Positions 1 through 9,029 of a stretch of 64,000 bases of DNA are shown in pieces. The notes beneath the pieces were generated by a model. That model searched no databases and had not been told where the DNA came from. It was given only the letters and a program-made list of their open reading frames with translations. The stretch's first letter is position 1. Every line of letters starts with the position of its first letter. A program made the translations under genes and the position numbers. Origin of the DNA: Methylophilus sp. 13 (GTDB lineage: Bacteria > Pseudomonadota > Gammaproteobacteria > Burkholderiales > Methylophilaceae); contig NZ_JADKYR010000004.1 in NCBI RefSeq assembly GCF_015354335.1, positions 186,001 through 250,000 on the forward strand. Direction: 5' to 3'.

Positions 1-80
1 TGTGCCTGAGCAAAGCCAAGTTTGACGCCTTTGACAGGCAGTAGGGTCCCGGCAGCGGGAGCAGTCAGTTTAACGGGCAT
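1..80 (-). CDS. argJ: Glutamate N-acetyltransferase ArgJ, N-terminal fragment
   Basis: Only the first 26 codons lie in the window; the gene runs off the left edge. The reverse-strand start reads MPVKLTAPAAGTLLPVKGVK, the typical opening of bifunctional ornithine acetyltransferase/N-acetylglutamate synthase, which recycles the acetyl group in arginine biosynthesis. A GAAGGAA ribosome-binding site sits a few bases upstream of the ATG. It follows the cysS stop by 37 bases on the same strand, so the two are probably co-transcribed. The call depends on a short N-terminus, but that N-terminus is distinctive. Confidence 0.75.
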   Translation of the reverse strand, partial: MPVKLTAPAAGTLLPVKGVKLGFAQA

Positions 81-117
81 CCAAGTTCCTTCGTGATTGC
101 TAATGAGTTGTTTTTAA

Positions 118-1479
118 TCAGGCACGACGCCAGGTGGTGCCTTGAGGCGTATCTTCCAGAATCACGCCTGCTTCAGACAGGGCTTTGCGAATCCGGTCGG
201 CCTCGGCATAGTTCTTGGCTGTTTTGGCGGCGATGCGTGCACTGATCATGCCTTCAATATCCAGGCTAGTGCTACCGGTGTCGCCTTGCATAAAGCTTTC
301 CGGGTCACGTTGTAGCAAGCCGATAATCGCAGCCAATTGTTTCAGTAATGCGGCGGTGGTCGCAGATTTATCTTTATTGAGATCGTTGGCAAGTTCAAAC
401 AAGGCGGCAATCGCCTCTGGGGTGTTGAAGTCGTCATTCATGGCTGCCTGGAATTTGGCCGCTTGCGGTTGTTGCCAGTCGATCTCACATGCATCGACCT
501 TAATCCCGCGCAAGGCCGTGTACAGGCGGGTCAACGAGGCTTTGGCATCATCCAAGTGCTTGTCAGAGTAATTAAGCGGGCTGCGGTAATGGGCGCGCAG
601 AATAAAGAAACGTACGACCTCTGGATCATATTTTTCCAGCACTTCACGGATGGTGAAAAAGTTGCCCAGCGATTTGGACATTTTTTCGTCATCGACCCGC
701 ACAAAGCCATTGTGCATCCAGTAGTTGGCCATGGTGCAGTCGTGGGTGGCTTCGGATTGGGCAATTTCATTTTCATGGTGCGGGAACTGCAGATCCTGCC
801 CGCCACCATGAATATCAAAGTGCTGGCCGAGATGGGCGGCACTCATGACCGAGCATTCAATATGCCAGCCGGGACGGCCATTGCCCCAGGGGGATTCCCA
901 GTAGGGTTCGCCAGGTTTGACGGACTTCCACAACACAAAGTCTAGCGGGTCTTGTTTAAAGCTATCGACTTCAACGCGTTCACCCGCACGCAGGTCTTCC
1001 AGGCTTTTGCCGGAGAGCTTGCCGTAATCATTAAATCTGCGCACTTTGTAAAATACATCACCATTTTGTGCCTGGTAAGCAAAGCCTTTGTCTATGAGTT
1101 TGCTGATCATGTCCAGCATGCCCTGCACATGTTCGGTTGCGCGTGGTTCAAGGTCAGGGCGCAAAATGCCAAGCTTGGCCGAGTCCTCGTCCATGGCGGT
1201 AATAAAACGCTGCGTTAGACTTTGGATGGTTTCATTGTTTTCGTTGGCACGCTTGATGATTTTGTCGTCAATATCGGTGATATTGCGTACATATGTCACT
1301 TGATAGCCAGTGGCACGCAGCCAACGCGCCACCATGTCAAACACCACCATGACGCGGGCATGTCCCAAGTGGCAAAAGTCATACACGGTCATGCCGCAGA
1401 CGTACATCTTTACCTGGTTGGGCTGAATCGGCTTGAAATCTTGCTTGCTGCGTGTAAGGGTGTTGTAAAGTTTTAGCAT
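118..1479 (-). CDS. cysS: Cysteinyl-tRNA synthetase
   Basis: Class I aminoacyl-tRNA synthetase that charges tRNA-Cys in the cytoplasm. The protein (453 aa, usual length about 460) has the VCGMTVYD zinc/substrate region, the HIGH-type signature HLGHAR near residue 40, the GWHIECS zinc-binding segment and the KMSKS signature ([10 protein letters not shown]). A longer reading frame extends 38 codons upstream. The ATG at 1479 was chosen because the family starts with this [10 protein letters not shown] pattern. argJ follows closely on the same strand; the TPR gene is divergent. Confidence 0.95.
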   Translation of the reverse strand: MLKLYNTLTRSKQDFKPIQPNQVKMYVCGMTVYDFCHLGHARVMVVFDMVARWLRATGYQVTYVRNITDIDDKIIKRANENNETIQSLTQRFITAMDEDSAKLGILRPDLEPRATEHVQGMLDMISKLIDKGFAYQAQNGDVFYKVRRFNDYGKLSGKSLEDLRAGERVEVDSFKQDPLDFVLWKSVKPGEPYWESPWGNGRPGWHIECSVMSAAHLGQHFDIHGGGQDLQFPHHENEIAQSEATHDCTMANYWMHNGFVRVDDEKMSKSLGNFFTIREVLEKYDPEVVRFFILRAHYRSPLNYSDKHLDDAKASLTRLYTALRGIKVDACEIDWQQPQAAKFQAAMNDDFNTPEAIAALFELANDLNKDKSATTAALLKQLAAIIGLLQRDPESFMQGDTGSTSLDIEGMISARIAAKTAKNYAEADRIRKALSEAGVILEDTPQGTTWRRA

Positions 1480-1745
1480 GCGAATGAAATTGAAGAAGGA
1501 TGGATGCGTGATAAAATTAGCAGAAATAGTCTGGTGTTTAATTGGTGTTAAGCAGGCAGGCTGTATGTTTTGCCTAAAACAGTCTACAAACAATCCCTTG
1601 CTTGATCAGCTTGTTGTGGTTGAGGCGACGCCAAACACAAAATGATGTGTAATTCGTCTGCATATTCACCTAATTTTGCACTGTCTCTAGTACAATCCGA
1701 GTATAACATACTGATAAAAATCAACGATTACCCAGGTAATAGCTC

Positions 1746-2903
1746 ATGAACGCAACATTAAAAAAATATTTACTCGTGCTTGGCGTCTTTTTAAGCCAGG
1801 CGGCCTTCTCCGATACCGTGCTGGCCGGTCAAACAAATGTCGAGTTGCGCGAAATCAACCAGCTCTCTGAGCAGGGGAATCAGGCAGCAGCGCTGGATCG
1901 GGTGAACAATTATCTGGCAGCCAACCCGAAAAATGCCGAAGCCATGTTTATGCGTGGCGTGATTCTGGTCGAGCTGGGCAAGCGGGACGAAGCGATCAAG
2001 GCTTTTACCGAATTGACTGACAAATATCCTAGCCTGCCTGAGCCTTATAACAACCTGGCCGTGCTGTATGCGGATCAGGGGCAATATGACAAAGCGAGAA
2101 AAGCGCTGGAGTCTGCCATCAAAACGCACCCAAGTTATGCCACGGCCCATGAGAATCTGGGCGATATTTATGCACGTCTGGCCTCTGAAGCTTATGACAA
2201 GGCGCTCAAGCTGGATACTTCAAATAGCCGCGCGCAGAATAAGCTGGCCATGATTACGGATCTGTTCGGCGGGAAACGTGCGCAAGCGCGTCCAGCAACA
2301 GCTGTACCACCTGCCGCGAGCGTATCGCCTACGCCGCCCACCAATAATGCGGCTGTGAATCCACCGGCAGCGGTGACGCCACCGGCTGCGACCGCCCCTG
2401 TGACCAATAATTCTCCCGTGACAGAGACTAAAAAACCGGTCGTCACTGAAGTAAAACCGCAGGAGATCAAGACGGCTGAGCCAAAACCAGTAGAGTCCAA
2501 GGTCGCTGAGTCCAAGCCAACAGAGTCTAAATCTGCCGACAGTAAATCATCTGCACAACTCGAGCGCGCAGTGTTGGATGCGGTAAACGCCTGGGCGGAT
2601 GCTTGGGAGGCACAAAATGTAGAGCGCTATCTGAACAGCTATGCCAAAGATTTTAAAACACCCGCAGGTGAGCCGCGCAAACAGTGGGAATCCACGCGTC
2701 GTGATCGCGTGAGCCGGCCAAGTAAAATTTCTGTCAAGTTGAGCAATATCGATGTCAGGATGGAGGGCGACAGCAAGGCAAAAGTCACCTTCCGTCAGGC
2801 CTATAAAGCAACCGGCCTGGATGCAAACTCAAACAAAACACTCAATATGGTCAAAGAAGGTGGTCGCTGGTTGATTCAGCAAGAGCGTGTAGGCAAGTTT
2901 TAA
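1746..2903 (+). CDS. Exported TPR protein with NTF2-like C-terminal domain
   Basis: A 385-aa protein with an N-terminal signal peptide (hydrophobic run followed by a DTVLAG-type cleavage region). About three tetratricopeptide-like repeats span residues 30-160 (ALDRVNNYLAANPKNAEAM, PEPYNNLAVLYADQGQYDKA). A low-complexity Pro/Ala/Lys linker covers about 170-270. The last 110 residues look like an NTF2/SnoaL-type domain (WADAWEAQNVERYLNSYAKD). The same C-terminal domain ends the L,D-transpeptidase just downstream, so the two probably act together on the periplasmic envelope. An AGGTAA ribosome site precedes the ATG. Partner binding is an inference; no enzymatic motif is visible. Confidence 0.75.
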   Translation: MNATLKKYLLVLGVFLSQAAFSDTVLAGQTNVELREINQLSEQGNQAAALDRVNNYLAANPKNAEAMFMRGVILVELGKRDEAIKAFTELTDKYPSLPEPYNNLAVLYADQGQYDKARKALESAIKTHPSYATAHENLGDIYARLASEAYDKALKLDTSNSRAQNKLAMITDLFGGKRAQARPATAVPPAASVSPTPPTNNAAVNPPAAVTPPAATAPVTNNSPVTETKKPVVTEVKPQEIKTAEPKPVESKVAESKPTESKSADSKSSAQLERAVLDAVNAWADAWEAQNVERYLNSYAKDFKTPAGEPRKQWESTRRDRVSRPSKISVKLSNIDVRMEGDSKAKVTFRQAYKATGLDANSNKTLNMVKEGGRWLIQQERVGKF

Positions 2904-3038
2904 ATTGGCGCACTTGCCTCTGGGGGCCTCTTGCATGATGCATGCTGGTGTTCTTGAGGCGGGTCACACCAAAGCCGCACTGCGGCGCCTGGGGCCTGAG
3001 CACACGGGTTTTTACTGAAACAATTGTATAATCATGGT

Positions 3039-4271
3039 ATGAGTCGGTTGAGAAAGTACTGTTGTATTGCGTTTGTCAGCGCTGCGCTTTTGCCCTGGAA
3101 TGCAACTGCGGTTAACCATGAGGCGTTAACCGCCAGGTTGTTCATGCAAAGCAAAAACACCAATGCGGTAGAGCGCATGTTGGTGCAGACTTTGCAGTCT
3201 ATTAAAGAAGGCCATTTGCAACAGGCGCTGGATTATGTCGATCAGTTACTCGCCATCTCTCCCAATTTTGCACTGGCGCACTTGATTCATGGCGATCTCT
3301 TATCCGCCAAAGCCAGAATCCTGCATGGCTTTGGCGATGCGCATGTCGCCGATGTCAGCCGTATCCAGGACTTCAAAGAAGAAGCTGAGATTCGGATTCG
3401 TAATTACTTTGACCGCAATCGTGGCTTGACCCAACCGAATCTGCTGGTTGAGTTGTCCGAAAAACAAAGCCATGTCCTGTTTGTCGATACCGCACGCTCC
3501 CGTGTCTATGTCTACGAAAAAGGCAATGACAATGAGCTCAAATACATTGCTGACTATTATGTCACGATAGGAAAAAATGGCATCGGCAAAAAAGACCAGG
3601 GCGACAAACGTACGCCTATCGGTGTGTATTTTGCTTCGCGCAAACTGAACCGTCCCTTACCAGATTTGTATGGCGATGCGGCTTATCCGCTCAACTACCC
3701 GAACGAAATAGATAGCTACGAGCGTAAAACAGGCTCGGGGATCTGGATTCATGGCACCCCACGCGATACCTACAGCCGTCCGCCAAGGGCCAGTGATGGC
3801 TGTGTTGTGTTGTCCAATCCTGACATGCAAGCGTTGCAAGGTATTTTGCAAGCTGGCAATACGCCCGTGGTAATCGGGGTGGATTTTCAATGGGTGACAC
3901 CCGAGTCCGCCCGTCAGCAAGATCGTGCCAAGGCTGATCTCAAACAGGCGATCGAGCGCTGGCGTAAAGACTGGATGGCGCAAAATACAGAGGCTTATCT
4001 GTCGCACTACACGCCTGACTTCTTTTACTCTGATGGTGATTTGTCTAAATGGGCCAGTTACAAACGCCAGATTCAAGCGGCCAAGCCCAAGGTCAATATC
4101 AATTTGTCTGATGTCAGCATGTTCACCTATCCGAACGCCAAGCGCAATATGGTGGTCGTAGATTTTGAGCAGGAATATATTAGCGCTGCGCTCAGGAATG
4201 TCATGAAGAAACGGCAGTACTGGGTGCAGGAAAACGGTGAATGGAAAATTCTTTACGAAGGATCAGCTTAA
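3039..4271 (+). CDS. L,D-transpeptidase (YkuD family) with NTF2-like C-terminus
   Basis: Periplasmic peptidoglycan enzyme of the ErfK/YbiS/YafK-like group (410 aa). It has a signal peptide, a helical TPR-like N-terminal part (about 30-120), the YkuD catalytic domain (about 140-280) and a C-terminal NTF2-like domain. The active site is complete: WIHGTP with His238 and the S-D-G-C motif (ASDGCVVLSN) with Cys255. Such enzymes make 3-3 crosslinks or attach or release proteins on peptidoglycan; the exact reaction cannot be told here. The ATG at 3039 is preferred over an in-frame TTG at 3024 because it gives a standard signal peptide. Its stop overlaps the next start (TAATG). Confidence 0.85.
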   Translation: MSRLRKYCCIAFVSAALLPWNATAVNHEALTARLFMQSKNTNAVERMLVQTLQSIKEGHLQQALDYVDQLLAISPNFALAHLIHGDLLSAKARILHGFGDAHVADVSRIQDFKEEAEIRIRNYFDRNRGLTQPNLLVELSEKQSHVLFVDTARSRVYVYEKGNDNELKYIADYYVTIGKNGIGKKDQGDKRTPIGVYFASRKLNRPLPDLYGDAAYPLNYPNEIDSYERKTGSGIWIHGTPRDTYSRPPRASDGCVVLSNPDMQALQGILQAGNTPVVIGVDFQWVTPESARQQDRAKADLKQAIERWRKDWMAQNTEAYLSHYTPDFFYSDGDLSKWASYKRQIQAAKPKVNINLSDVSMFTYPNAKRNMVVVDFEQEYISAALRNVMKKRQYWVQENGEWKILYEGSA

Positions 4272-4834
4272 TGCGTGTGTGGTCAAAATTAGTAGGTGTG
4301 TGCTTGATGTTGGCTGTGAATCTGGCGATTGCAGCAACGCAGGTCATGTTTGAAACCAATCAGGGTAATTTTACGGTAGAGGTCTATCGTGACAAAGCAC
4401 CTAAAACCGTGGATAACTTTTTGCAGTATGTGAAAGACGGTTTTTACAGCAATACCATTTTTCATCGTGTGATTGGCCGTTTCATGATTCAGGGCGGAGG
4501 CTTTGACAGTGACCTCAACGAAAAACCGACCCGCGCGCCCGTCGTCAATGAGGCGGCCAATGGGTTGATCAACCAGACTGGCACGATTGCCATGGCTCGT
4601 ACACCAGACCCTAACTCGGCCACCGCCCAGTTTTTCATCAATGTTGCAGATAACCAGTTTTTGGATTACACCAGCCCGGAACCGGACCGTATCGGCTACT
4701 GTGTCTTTGGCAAAGTGGTGTCTGGCATGGATGTGGTATTCAAAATCAGCAACTTACCGACAGGTAACCAGCGCGGTTTTTCGGATGTGCCCTATCGTAC
4801 GGTCATCATCAAACGTGCAACGATAGTCAATTAA
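4271..4834 (+). CDS. ppiA: Exported peptidyl-prolyl cis-trans isomerase (cyclophilin)
   Basis: Cyclophilin-type prolyl isomerase that helps proteins fold in the periplasm (187 aa). Residues 1-23 form a signal peptide (LAVNLAIAA). The cyclophilin core shows FHRVIGRFMIQGGG and MARTPDPNSATAQFFINV, which carry the catalytic Arg, Phe, Met and Gln. The start at 4271 overlaps the preceding stop and has GAAGGA upstream. An upstream in-frame ATG at 4241 would bury the signal peptide and is not preferred. A cytosolic paralogue follows at once, the usual ppiA-ppiB pair. Confidence 0.9.
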   Translation: MRVWSKLVGVCLMLAVNLAIAATQVMFETNQGNFTVEVYRDKAPKTVDNFLQYVKDGFYSNTIFHRVIGRFMIQGGGFDSDLNEKPTRAPVVNEAANGLINQTGTIAMARTPDPNSATAQFFINVADNQFLDYTSPEPDRIGYCVFGKVVSGMDVVFKISNLPTGNQRGFSDVPYRTVIIKRATIVN

Positions 4835-4878
4835 TTGAGCTTATTGATTGTCGCAACCTTTAATCAACGGAGAATATT

Positions 4879-5373
4879 TTGGTCAAACTGACGACTAACT
4901 TTGGCGATATCACGCTAGAACTCAACGCAGAAAAAGCACCGATCACGGTCGCTAATTTTTTAAGCTATGTAGAAAAAGGCTTTTATGATGGCGTGATTTT
5001 TCATCGCGTGATCAAAGACTTCATGATTCAAGGCGGTGGCTTTGATGTCGACATGAAGCAAAAACCAACTGACGCGCCGATCAAAAATGAAGCCGATAAT
5101 GGCCTCAGCAATGACAAATATACCATTGCCATGGCACGTACCATGGTGCCAGACTCAGCGTCTGCCCAGTTTTTCATCAACGTGAAAGATAACGACTTCC
5201 TCAACTTTAGCGCACCCACCACTCAAGGTTGGGGTTACTGCGTGTTTGGTAAAGTAGTCGAAGGCATGGACGTCGTGGATAAAATCACAGCAGTCAAAAC
5301 AGCTAGCCGCGCTGGTCATCAGGATGTGCCCGTTGAATCTGTGGTGATTGAAAAAGCAGTTGTGGTTGCCTAG
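4879..5373 (+). CDS. ppiB: Cytoplasmic peptidyl-prolyl cis-trans isomerase B
   Basis: A 164-aa cyclophilin without signal peptide, closely related to the preceding exported one: [32 protein letters not shown] and [10 protein letters not shown] are all present. It accelerates proline isomerisation during folding in the cytoplasm. The start is a TTG (TTG GTC AAA CTG); AACGGAG lies eight bases upstream and no ATG fits the conserved N-terminus. lpxH starts three bases after its stop, so it belongs to the same transcription unit. Confidence 0.93.
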   Translation: MVKLTTNFGDITLELNAEKAPITVANFLSYVEKGFYDGVIFHRVIKDFMIQGGGFDVDMKQKPTDAPIKNEADNGLSNDKYTIAMARTMVPDSASAQFFINVKDNDFLNFSAPTTQGWGYCVFGKVVEGMDVVDKITAVKTASRAGHQDVPVESVVIEKAVVVA

Positions 5374-5376
5374 GGC

Positions 5377-6123
5377 ATGACCACCTGGATCATTTCTGAT
5401 CTGCACTTGAGTGCGCAAAGGCCTGCGGTAACGCAGGCTTTTTTGCATTGGCTAGACACCGTGGTTAGTCAGGCCAACGCATTGTATATTCTGGGTGATT
5501 TTTTTGAGGTCTGGGTGGGTGACGATCTGCTGCAAGACGCCGAGTATGGCCGAGCATTTTTGCCAGTCGTCCAGGCGCTTAGGGCTTTGTCGGCACAAGG
5601 GATTCAGCTTTATTTCATGCATGGCAACCGCGACTTCTTAATCGGGGATGCCTTTGCTCAAGCCTGTGGCCTCACTTTACTCCAAGACCCTGCACGCTTG
5701 CAGATGGCAGGCAAAAGTATTCTGTTGAGTCATGGGGATTCGCTATGCACGGACGATGTGGCTTATCAGCAATTTCGTCAGCAGGTGCGCAGTCAGGCCT
5801 GGCAAGACGCTTTTCTGTCGCAGCCGTTGGCAGCACGCATTGCCTTTGCCCAACAAGCGCGTAGCCAGAGTGCGCAAAACAAAGCCAGCCAAAGCATGCA
5901 GATCATGGATGTGAATGGTGAGGCGGTCAACCAGTTGATCCGCGATAATCACTATCCGGATGTGTTGCTGCATGGCCATACACACCGGCCAGCGATACAT
6001 CCTTTGCTGGTCGATCAGCATGCCTGTGAGCGTTGGGTGTTGGGGGATTGGCACTATACCGCAGTGGTGGCACGTTTAGATGCTGCTGAAATGCGGTTGG
6101 TGACGTTATCACTTGATGCGTAA
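5377..6123 (+). CDS. lpxH: UDP-2,3-diacylglucosamine diphosphatase
   Basis: Metallophosphoesterase of lipid A synthesis that hydrolyses UDP-2,3-diacylglucosamine to lipid X and UMP at the inner membrane (248 aa, normal length about 240). The dinuclear metal motifs occur in order: DLHLS near residue 8, GDFFEVWVGDD near 40, HGNRDFLIG near 80, LSHGDSLCTDD near 115 and HGHTHRPAIH near 195. It follows ppiB with a 3-base gap, and a hairpin terminator follows it. Confidence 0.95.
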   Translation: MTTWIISDLHLSAQRPAVTQAFLHWLDTVVSQANALYILGDFFEVWVGDDLLQDAEYGRAFLPVVQALRALSAQGIQLYFMHGNRDFLIGDAFAQACGLTLLQDPARLQMAGKSILLSHGDSLCTDDVAYQQFRQQVRSQAWQDAFLSQPLAARIAFAQQARSQSAQNKASQSMQIMDVNGEAVNQLIRDNHYPDVLLHGHTHRPAIHPLLVDQHACERWVLGDWHYTAVVARLDAAEMRLVTLSLDA

Positions 6124-6154
6124 TTGCTATTTTTTGTGACTTACTCACTCCGCA

Positions 6155-6195
6155 CATAAAAAAGACAGCGCTTTTAAGCGCTGTCTTTTTTATGT
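6155..6195. terminator. Bidirectional intrinsic terminator, lpxH/nusB
   Basis: A perfect inverted repeat (AAGACAGCGCTT / AAGCGCTGTCTT) flanked by A-run and T-run lies between two convergent genes, so it can stop transcripts from both sides. Confidence 0.9.
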
Positions 6196-6222
6196 CAGAT
6201 CCAGGTTCAAACCGTCAAAGAA

Positions 6223-6693
6223 TTACTTTTTGACTTGTTGACCAAATTCATGCGGACGGACTTGCGCGGCGACTTTATCCAAGACGCCATTGATGTATTT
6301 ATGGCCGTCTATGCCACCATAAGCTTTGGCGAGCTCCACGCCTTCATTGATCGCGACCCGGTACGGGATGCTGACATCAAACATCAGTTCATAACCTGAA
6401 ATACGCAAAATGGCATGTTCGATTGGACTCAGTTCTTCGAGTTGACGGTCAATAAACTGGCCGATCATGGCGTCGATTTGCTCGGTCTGCTCGAGTACCC
6501 CGGTCAGCAGTTGCTTGAAATACGCTTCATCCGCTTTGAAATAGTCTGGGTCATCCAAACTGTCCAGGCGCAGTTGTTTGACGTCGCCCGCATTCATACG
6601 GTTTCGATACAGGGCCTTGAGCGCCAGCTCACGCGATTTGCGGCGGTTTTTACTGCCTTTGCTTTTGCTGGGTGCTGCCTGATCAGCACTCAT
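6223..6693 (-). CDS. nusB: Transcription antitermination protein NusB
   Basis: RNA-binding partner of NusE in rRNA antitermination (156 aa). After a basic N-terminal tail it shows the family pattern [14 protein letters not shown], with [17 protein letters not shown] near residue 90 and the ending [26 protein letters not shown]. The start overlaps the ribH stop by four bases (ATGA), the common ribH-nusB arrangement and a sign of translational coupling. Confidence 0.95.
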   Translation of the reverse strand: MSADQAAPSKSKGSKNRRKSRELALKALYRNRMNAGDVKQLRLDSLDDPDYFKADEAYFKQLLTGVLEQTEQIDAMIGQFIDRQLEELSPIEHAILRISGYELMFDVSIPYRVAINEGVELAKAYGGIDGHKYINGVLDKVAAQVRPHEFGQQVKK

Positions 6694-7139
6694 AGTGCAT
6701 TCACCAGATTGGCCATTTCAATCGCCACTTGTGCAGCTTCAGCGCCTTTGATGGCCATGCGTGCTTCGGCTTGTTCGTCGTTTTCGGTGGTCAGGATGGC
6801 GTTGGCGACGGGCACGCCAGTGTCACGCTGTACTTCGGAAATGCCGCGCGCGGACTCGTTGGACACCACTTCAAAGTGGTAGGTCTCGCCGCGGATAATC
6901 GCGCCCAGGGCAATCAGGGCATCGAAGTTTTCTGACAGCGCCATGTGCTGCAGAATCAGGGGCGTTTCGAGCGCACCAGGGACACTGGCAAGCGTAATAT
7001 CTTCAGCAGCGACGCCCAGTTTGAGCAGTTCTTGTTCGCAGGCGTTAAGCAAACCTGCACCGATATTGTCGTTAAAACGGGAAAGAACGATACCGATTTT
7101 TTTACCGGTACCGTCCAGATTTTGGGCAATTTTGTTCAC
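6690..7139 (-). CDS. ribH: 6,7-dimethyl-8-ribityllumazine synthase
   Basis: Penultimate step of riboflavin synthesis: joins the ribityl-aminouracil with dihydroxybutanone phosphate. Family motifs: [45 protein letters not shown] (catalytic His) and [13 protein letters not shown]. Two GTG starts are possible. The one at 7139 (149 aa, [10 protein letters not shown]) aligns with the normal family N-terminus and has a GGA-containing site upstream. The one at 7160 would add seven residues. nusB overlaps the 3' end. Confidence 0.92.
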   Translation of the reverse strand: MNKIAQNLDGTGKKIGIVLSRFNDNIGAGLLNACEQELLKLGVAAEDITLASVPGALETPLILQHMALSENFDALIALGAIIRGETYHFEVVSNESARGISEVQRDTGVPVANAILTTENDEQAEARMAIKGAEAAQVAIEMANLVNAL

Positions 7140-7199
7140 TTTGAGTCCGTGGGTTAACACATAAAAGTGCTATTTTAACCCAAACGGCTGCTTTACGGA

Positions 7200-8873
7200 T
7201 TATGCGAACAATGACCAGGCTTTTTGTACGGTCATCCAGATGCCGTAACTGATGGGGATCAGTACCGCCAGCCAGGCCAGTTTTACCAGTATGGCAGGTG
7301 TTGGCGTATCTGTTTTAGCCAGACTGACTGCGTTGTCTGCCGGTTTTTTGCCGCTTTGCTGTTCAGCCGCCAGTTCGCTGTCGGACATGAAGTATTTGTC
7401 TGCCACTGGCCGGACCAGCAAATTGGCCGTGAAGCCCACCCCAAGCAAAGCCGCCAGCGTCATGAATATCGGCGCATAAATGTCTGCATACGGAACATGA
7501 GCCTCCAGCCTTACATCGTGCATGTAGTTGACGATGACGGGCCCCAAAATCCCTGCGGTCGACCAGGCGGTTAACAGGCGGCCATGAATCGCACCGACAA
7601 ACTGCGTGCCAAACAGGTCTGCCAGGTAGGCGGGAATGGTCGCGAAGCCGCCGCCGTACATGGAGGCGATCACACAAAACACCAGTAGGAACAAGGCTAG
7701 CTGATGATGGTTGGCGGCGTAGGTGCCGCAGACATACATCATGATACCCAGCACAAAAAAGATAAAGTAAGTGGTTCTGCGCCCCAATTTATCGGAAGAG
7801 GTGGCCCAGCCGATACGGCCAAAAATATTGAACAGCGAAATGAGACCGACAAAGCCTGCGCCAACCGCGGCTGCTGTGGCGGTTAATGCTTCGTCTGCCT
7901 TGATCTCGGCAAAGCCCAGTTGTGGCTGGCCTATCAATACGCCACCAAAGGTCTCTTGTAACATCGGCGCTGCTGCGCCAATAATACCGATGGCTGCGGA
8001 CACATTCATGCACAAAATCAGCCATAACAGCCAAAACTGTGGCGTTTTATGGGCATTTTTCAAGTGTACATGCCGGGTGGCTACCAGTCGGTTGTGTTGT
8101 ACATCGGGTGGCGTCCAGCCAGCAGGTTTCCAGTTGGCGGCGGGGACACGGTAACCCAGCGAACCACAAGTCATGAATACCGCGTAAATCAGCGCCAGCA
8201 CCACAAACGTTTGCCAGACACCAGGGTCTGTCGGTGTGGCAAACATCGCCATCAGCTTAGTCGCCAGAGGTGAGCCTATCATGGCGCCCCCGCCAAAGCC
8301 CATAATCGCCAGGCCGGTCGCCATGCCGCGCCGATCTGGGAACCATTTAATCAGGGTGGAAACTGGTGAGATGTAGCCTAGCCCCAAGCCGATGCCGCCG
8401 ATGACGCCGCTACCCAGCCACATCATCCAGAGTTGATGCTGGTGTATGCCCAGCGCCGAAATCAGTAACCCCCCACACCAGCAAAGCATGGCTACCAGCC
8501 CGGCTTTACGCGGTCCTGCCCGTTCTAGCCAGCCGCCCCAAACGGCGGCCGAGCAGCCAAGCAAGACAAAAAATAAGGTATACATCCAGCCCAGATCAAA
8601 CTGGGTCCAGTTACAATCGGTGGCAGTCAATGCTTTTGCGGTGCCGGCCAGTTTGTCGGCGAAAGTGGATGCGCCTGCAGCACAGGCGTCAACAGGTTTG
8701 CCATCTGCTCCGGTCAATGCATTGCCCAACGGTTTCCAGAACACGCTGAAGCCATAGGCCATGCCTATTGAAAGATGTACTGCCAATGCCGCTGGCGGTA
8801 CCAGCCAGCGATTAAACTGATTGCCGGCTGTAATGTGTTCTTTGGAAAGATTAATCAAGATAAAGCCCCTCAT
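7200..8873 (-). CDS. OFA-family MFS transporter (oxalate/formate antiporter type)
   Basis: Inner-membrane major facilitator with about 12 transmembrane helices (557 aa, longer than the usual 400-430). The N-terminal HLSIGMAYGFSVFWKPL, the GGIGLGLGYISPVSTLIKWFPDRRG segment after helix 4 and the second-half loop SSDKLGRRTTYF are typical of the oxalate:formate antiporter group. There is a Cys-containing loop after helix 1 (about residues 55-95). An additional C-terminal hydrophobic segment (LAWLAVLIPISYGIWMTV) resembles the small-subunit proteins often found beside OFA transporters. Substrate is unknown; formate or another small carboxylate is a reasonable guess in a C1 organism. It is divergent from phoB across a Pho box. 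Confidence 0.8.
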   Translation of the reverse strand: MRGFILINLSKEHITAGNQFNRWLVPPAALAVHLSIGMAYGFSVFWKPLGNALTGADGKPVDACAAGASTFADKLAGTAKALTATDCNWTQFDLGWMYTLFFVLLGCSAAVWGGWLERAGPRKAGLVAMLCWCGGLLISALGIHQHQLWMMWLGSGVIGGIGLGLGYISPVSTLIKWFPDRRGMATGLAIMGFGGGAMIGSPLATKLMAMFATPTDPGVWQTFVVLALIYAVFMTCGSLGYRVPAANWKPAGWTPPDVQHNRLVATRHVHLKNAHKTPQFWLLWLILCMNVSAAIGIIGAAAPMLQETFGGVLIGQPQLGFAEIKADEALTATAAAVGAGFVGLISLFNIFGRIGWATSSDKLGRRTTYFIFFVLGIMMYVCGTYAANHHQLALFLLVFCVIASMYGGGFATIPAYLADLFGTQFVGAIHGRLLTAWSTAGILGPVIVNYMHDVRLEAHVPYADIYAPIFMTLAALLGVGFTANLLVRPVADKYFMSDSELAAEQQSGKKPADNAVSLAKTDTPTPAILVKLAWLAVLIPISYGIWMTVQKAWSLFA

Positions 8874-8943
8874 TTACGTCTGTTACATATTGTTACAATT
8901 TACCCCAAAAGGCAATAACAGTCTTGATTAAATTTATGTGATG

Positions 8944-8961
8944 TTGTCATTAAAATGTCAT
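8944..8961 (+). promoter_or_regulatory. Pho box upstream of phoB
   Basis: TTGTCATTAAAATGTCAT matches the PhoB-binding box, two CTGTCAT-type repeats separated by four A/T bases; 12 of 14 repeat bases fit. It lies about 70 bases before the phoB start, with AT-rich TTCATAAA a suitable distance downstream as a -10 region. This points to autoregulation of phoB under phosphate starvation. The divergent MFS gene begins about 70 bases on the other side and might share the site. Confidence 0.75.
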
Positions 8962-9029
8962 AATTCATTCATAAACTGGCGAGCATTCAATTAAGTAGTT
9001 TGATCTCAATATTGCTCGAAGGGAGTGTC

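Noticed and set aside
1676-1707. TTGCAC ... TATAAC as a promoter for the TPR gene
   Set aside because: The spacing is 20 bases, too long for a confident sigma70 promoter.
4271-5373. Tandem cyclophilins as a recent duplication of interest
   Set aside because: An exported/cytosolic ppiA-ppiB pair is common in proteobacteria.
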